A stretch of 34,092 bases of DNA, from contig JANQJV010000199.1 in the NCBI GenBank assembly GCA_028281465.1, positions 1-34,092 of the forward strand, given 5' to 3'. The stretch comes from Azospirillaceae bacterium (GTDB lineage: Bacteria > Pseudomonadota > Alphaproteobacteria > Azospirillales > Azospirillaceae). The notes below the pieces were generated by a model. The model had not been told where the DNA came from and did no database searches. It saw only the letters and a list, made by a program, of their open reading frames with translations. The translations under genes and the position numbers were made by a program. Shown piece after piece: positions 33,123-34,092 of the stretch (positions are counted from its first letter, which is position 1; every line of letters starts with the position of its first letter).

Positions 33123-33871
33123 ACAATCTCCCCAAACCCTCTTATTTGCCTATGGCAACTGACTGCCCGGATAATGCGCTCAGTGAGCACAAATTGCGCC
33201 GCGAGCCGGGCGTTGATTCGCCACCGCATGGTCCTCTGTTCGGTATTCCACACCGCAGTCCAATGAACCCGTATCATATAATACCATCATCCATTCTCCA
33301 AGAGGTCGTCATACCGGCTCACCACACCGGCACCCGGACCACCCAGCCAAACCCGGCCAACTGGTCGGGCGCCCACAGTGTCCACCAAGCAGGCAGATGG
33401 AATGCCAGGCCACACCTCAACGATGAGCACCATCAGGAAACCAAGAGCAGCCAACGCAATGCCGCCCACGTCGGAGAACCGTCGGGGCAGGGCCAAGCCA
33501 CCAAACTGTGACCCGTCAGCAGCATGGTCACGGTCACCACCATGGTCATCCGCCACCTTCCCCCCGAGGGAACAGTGTAGAGGATCATGCCAGTGGACAG
33601 GTCCTCAATGGATGTGGCCGAATACGGGGAAACATGGGGCGATCTCCTGGTCACACGCAACGGCCCCGAGACCGGGACGCAGGGCGAGCCAGTCCCTGCG
33701 TGCCTTGGGGAGGGAGGATAGATCGTGCCAAGCGGTGGGGTTCTGGATGGCCGTCGAGACCACCCCGACTCCGACGGGAAGGCTTTTTGTCGCCCAGACT
33801 GTCCTACCCGTCTGCCAAGACCGCGAGCAGCGCCGATTGGATGCACAGACTGATACCAACGGCCCGAAACA
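33123..33871. other. Roughly 750 bases without a convincing gene
   Basis: Several frames are open on both strands but overlap each other and lack family motifs; those on the minus strand near 33600-33950 read into the GC-rich repeats. The left end must hold the promoter of the HD-GYP gene. Only one small frame (33433-33549) has a good ribosome-binding site and is listed separately. Confidence 0.45.
33433..33549 (-). CDS. Candidate 38-residue hydrophobic small protein
   Basis: The ATG at 33549 follows GGGGGGAAGG with six bases between. The 38 residues (beginning MTMVVTVTMLLTGHSLVAW) are largely hydrophobic and could form one or two short membrane segments. An overlapping minus-strand frame (33287-33556) also encodes a hydrophobic stretch further on, so a frameshifted remnant of a larger membrane protein is an alternative. 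No homologue is known to me. Confidence 0.3.
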   Translation of the reverse strand: MTMVVTVTMLLTGHSLVAWPCPDGSPTWAALRWLLLVS

Positions 33872-34091
33872 ATGGCTGGTCCTCGGGTCGCCCTGTTTCG
33901 GAGCGCCGGCATCCGTGCCGGCTGGACCGCCGGCTTCCAGCCGGCCCGGACCACGCCCAGCAGCCGGCCGCCAAGATGGCGATGGCTGGTCCTCGGGCCG
34001 CCCTGTTTCGGAGCGCCGGCATCCGTGCCGGCTGGACCGCCGGCTTCCAGGCGGCCCGGACCACGCCCAGCGACCGGCCGCCAAGATGGCG
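33872..34091. repeat. Two tandem copies of a 110-base GC-rich repeat
   Basis: The copy at 33872-33981 is repeated at 33982-34091 with only a few substitutions (for example GGGTCG to GGGCCG, and CAGCCGGCC to CAGGCGGCC). Each unit contains GCCGGC-ATCCGT-GCCGGC, a hairpin, plus GGACCGCCGGCTTCCAGCCG-type sequence with further GCCGGC palindromes. The array may continue beyond the window. A period of 110 shifts the reading frame by two at each copy, so the open frames across it are not a conserved protein. It resembles dispersed REP-like palindromic elements. Confidence 0.95.
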
Positions 34092-34092
34092 G

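Noticed and set aside
33605-34084. 159-codon minus-strand frame through the terminal repeats
   Set aside because: It contains the 110-base repeat in two different reading frames, so the coding appearance is a by-product of the repeat.

Overview
The window reads as chromosomal DNA of a GC-rich alphaproteobacterium. A Rhodospirillales-like lineage is my best guess; it rests on gene content, not on a marker gene. Pointers are a branched-chain amino-acid (liv) transporter cluster with a small DUF6867-type membrane protein inside it, an alphaproteobacterial-style AccA, a GPDRRK-containing receiver protein, a hybrid kinase with a DUF3369-type sensor, SURF1, SpoVR and MAPEG proteins. I see no tRNA, rRNA, CRISPR array, transposase or phage gene. 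It looks like core chromosome with some lineage-specific modules.

Layout. Positions 1-267 hold paired GC-rich hairpins and possibly the start of a gene leaving the window. 268-3982 carries an exported SHOCT/DUF2061 protein, an orphan SURF1, an MlaC-like periplasmic lipid-binding protein and a small OmpA-type protein. After a 750-base gene-poor stretch, 4733-10374 is a complete minus-strand transporter cluster, livH-livM-livG-livF-DUF6867-livK. After another 590-base gap, 10965-14607 is a nucleotide-sugar block, galU-ugd-phosphohexomutase, which would supply UDP-glucose, UDP-glucuronate and hexose-1-phosphates for surface polysaccharides.

The most unusual part is 14714-18590. Here a two-gene module occurs twice in tandem: a soluble von Willebrand A protein with an intact MIDAS metal site, followed by a membrane-anchored protein ending in a Tim14/Pam18-like J domain (HPDHGGS). 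The two J proteins also share a middle region that I cannot assign to any family. Just upstream on the same strand lies a 1033-residue hybrid histidine kinase (receiver, DUF3369-like, HisKA, HATPase, degenerate receiver, receiver, HPt). A sensory kinase plus two chaperone/VWA pairs upstream of polysaccharide-precursor genes is the best candidate for an undescribed system.

22090-33122 is a mixed region: an orphan radical SAM/SPASM enzyme, a haem-ligating bacterioferritin with an altered ferroxidase position, a receiver-only regulator, a protein with two cyclic-nucleotide-binding domains and no output domain, an unknown exported protein, MAPEG, AccA, SpoVR, DUF547 and an HD-GYP phosphodiesterase with a degenerate receiver. 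The right end has about 750 bases without a convincing gene and then two tandem copies of a 110-base GC-rich repeat that run to the edge. Start codons were often moved inward from the longest frame, using Shine-Dalgarno placement, signal peptides and overlaps; each choice is explained in its entry.
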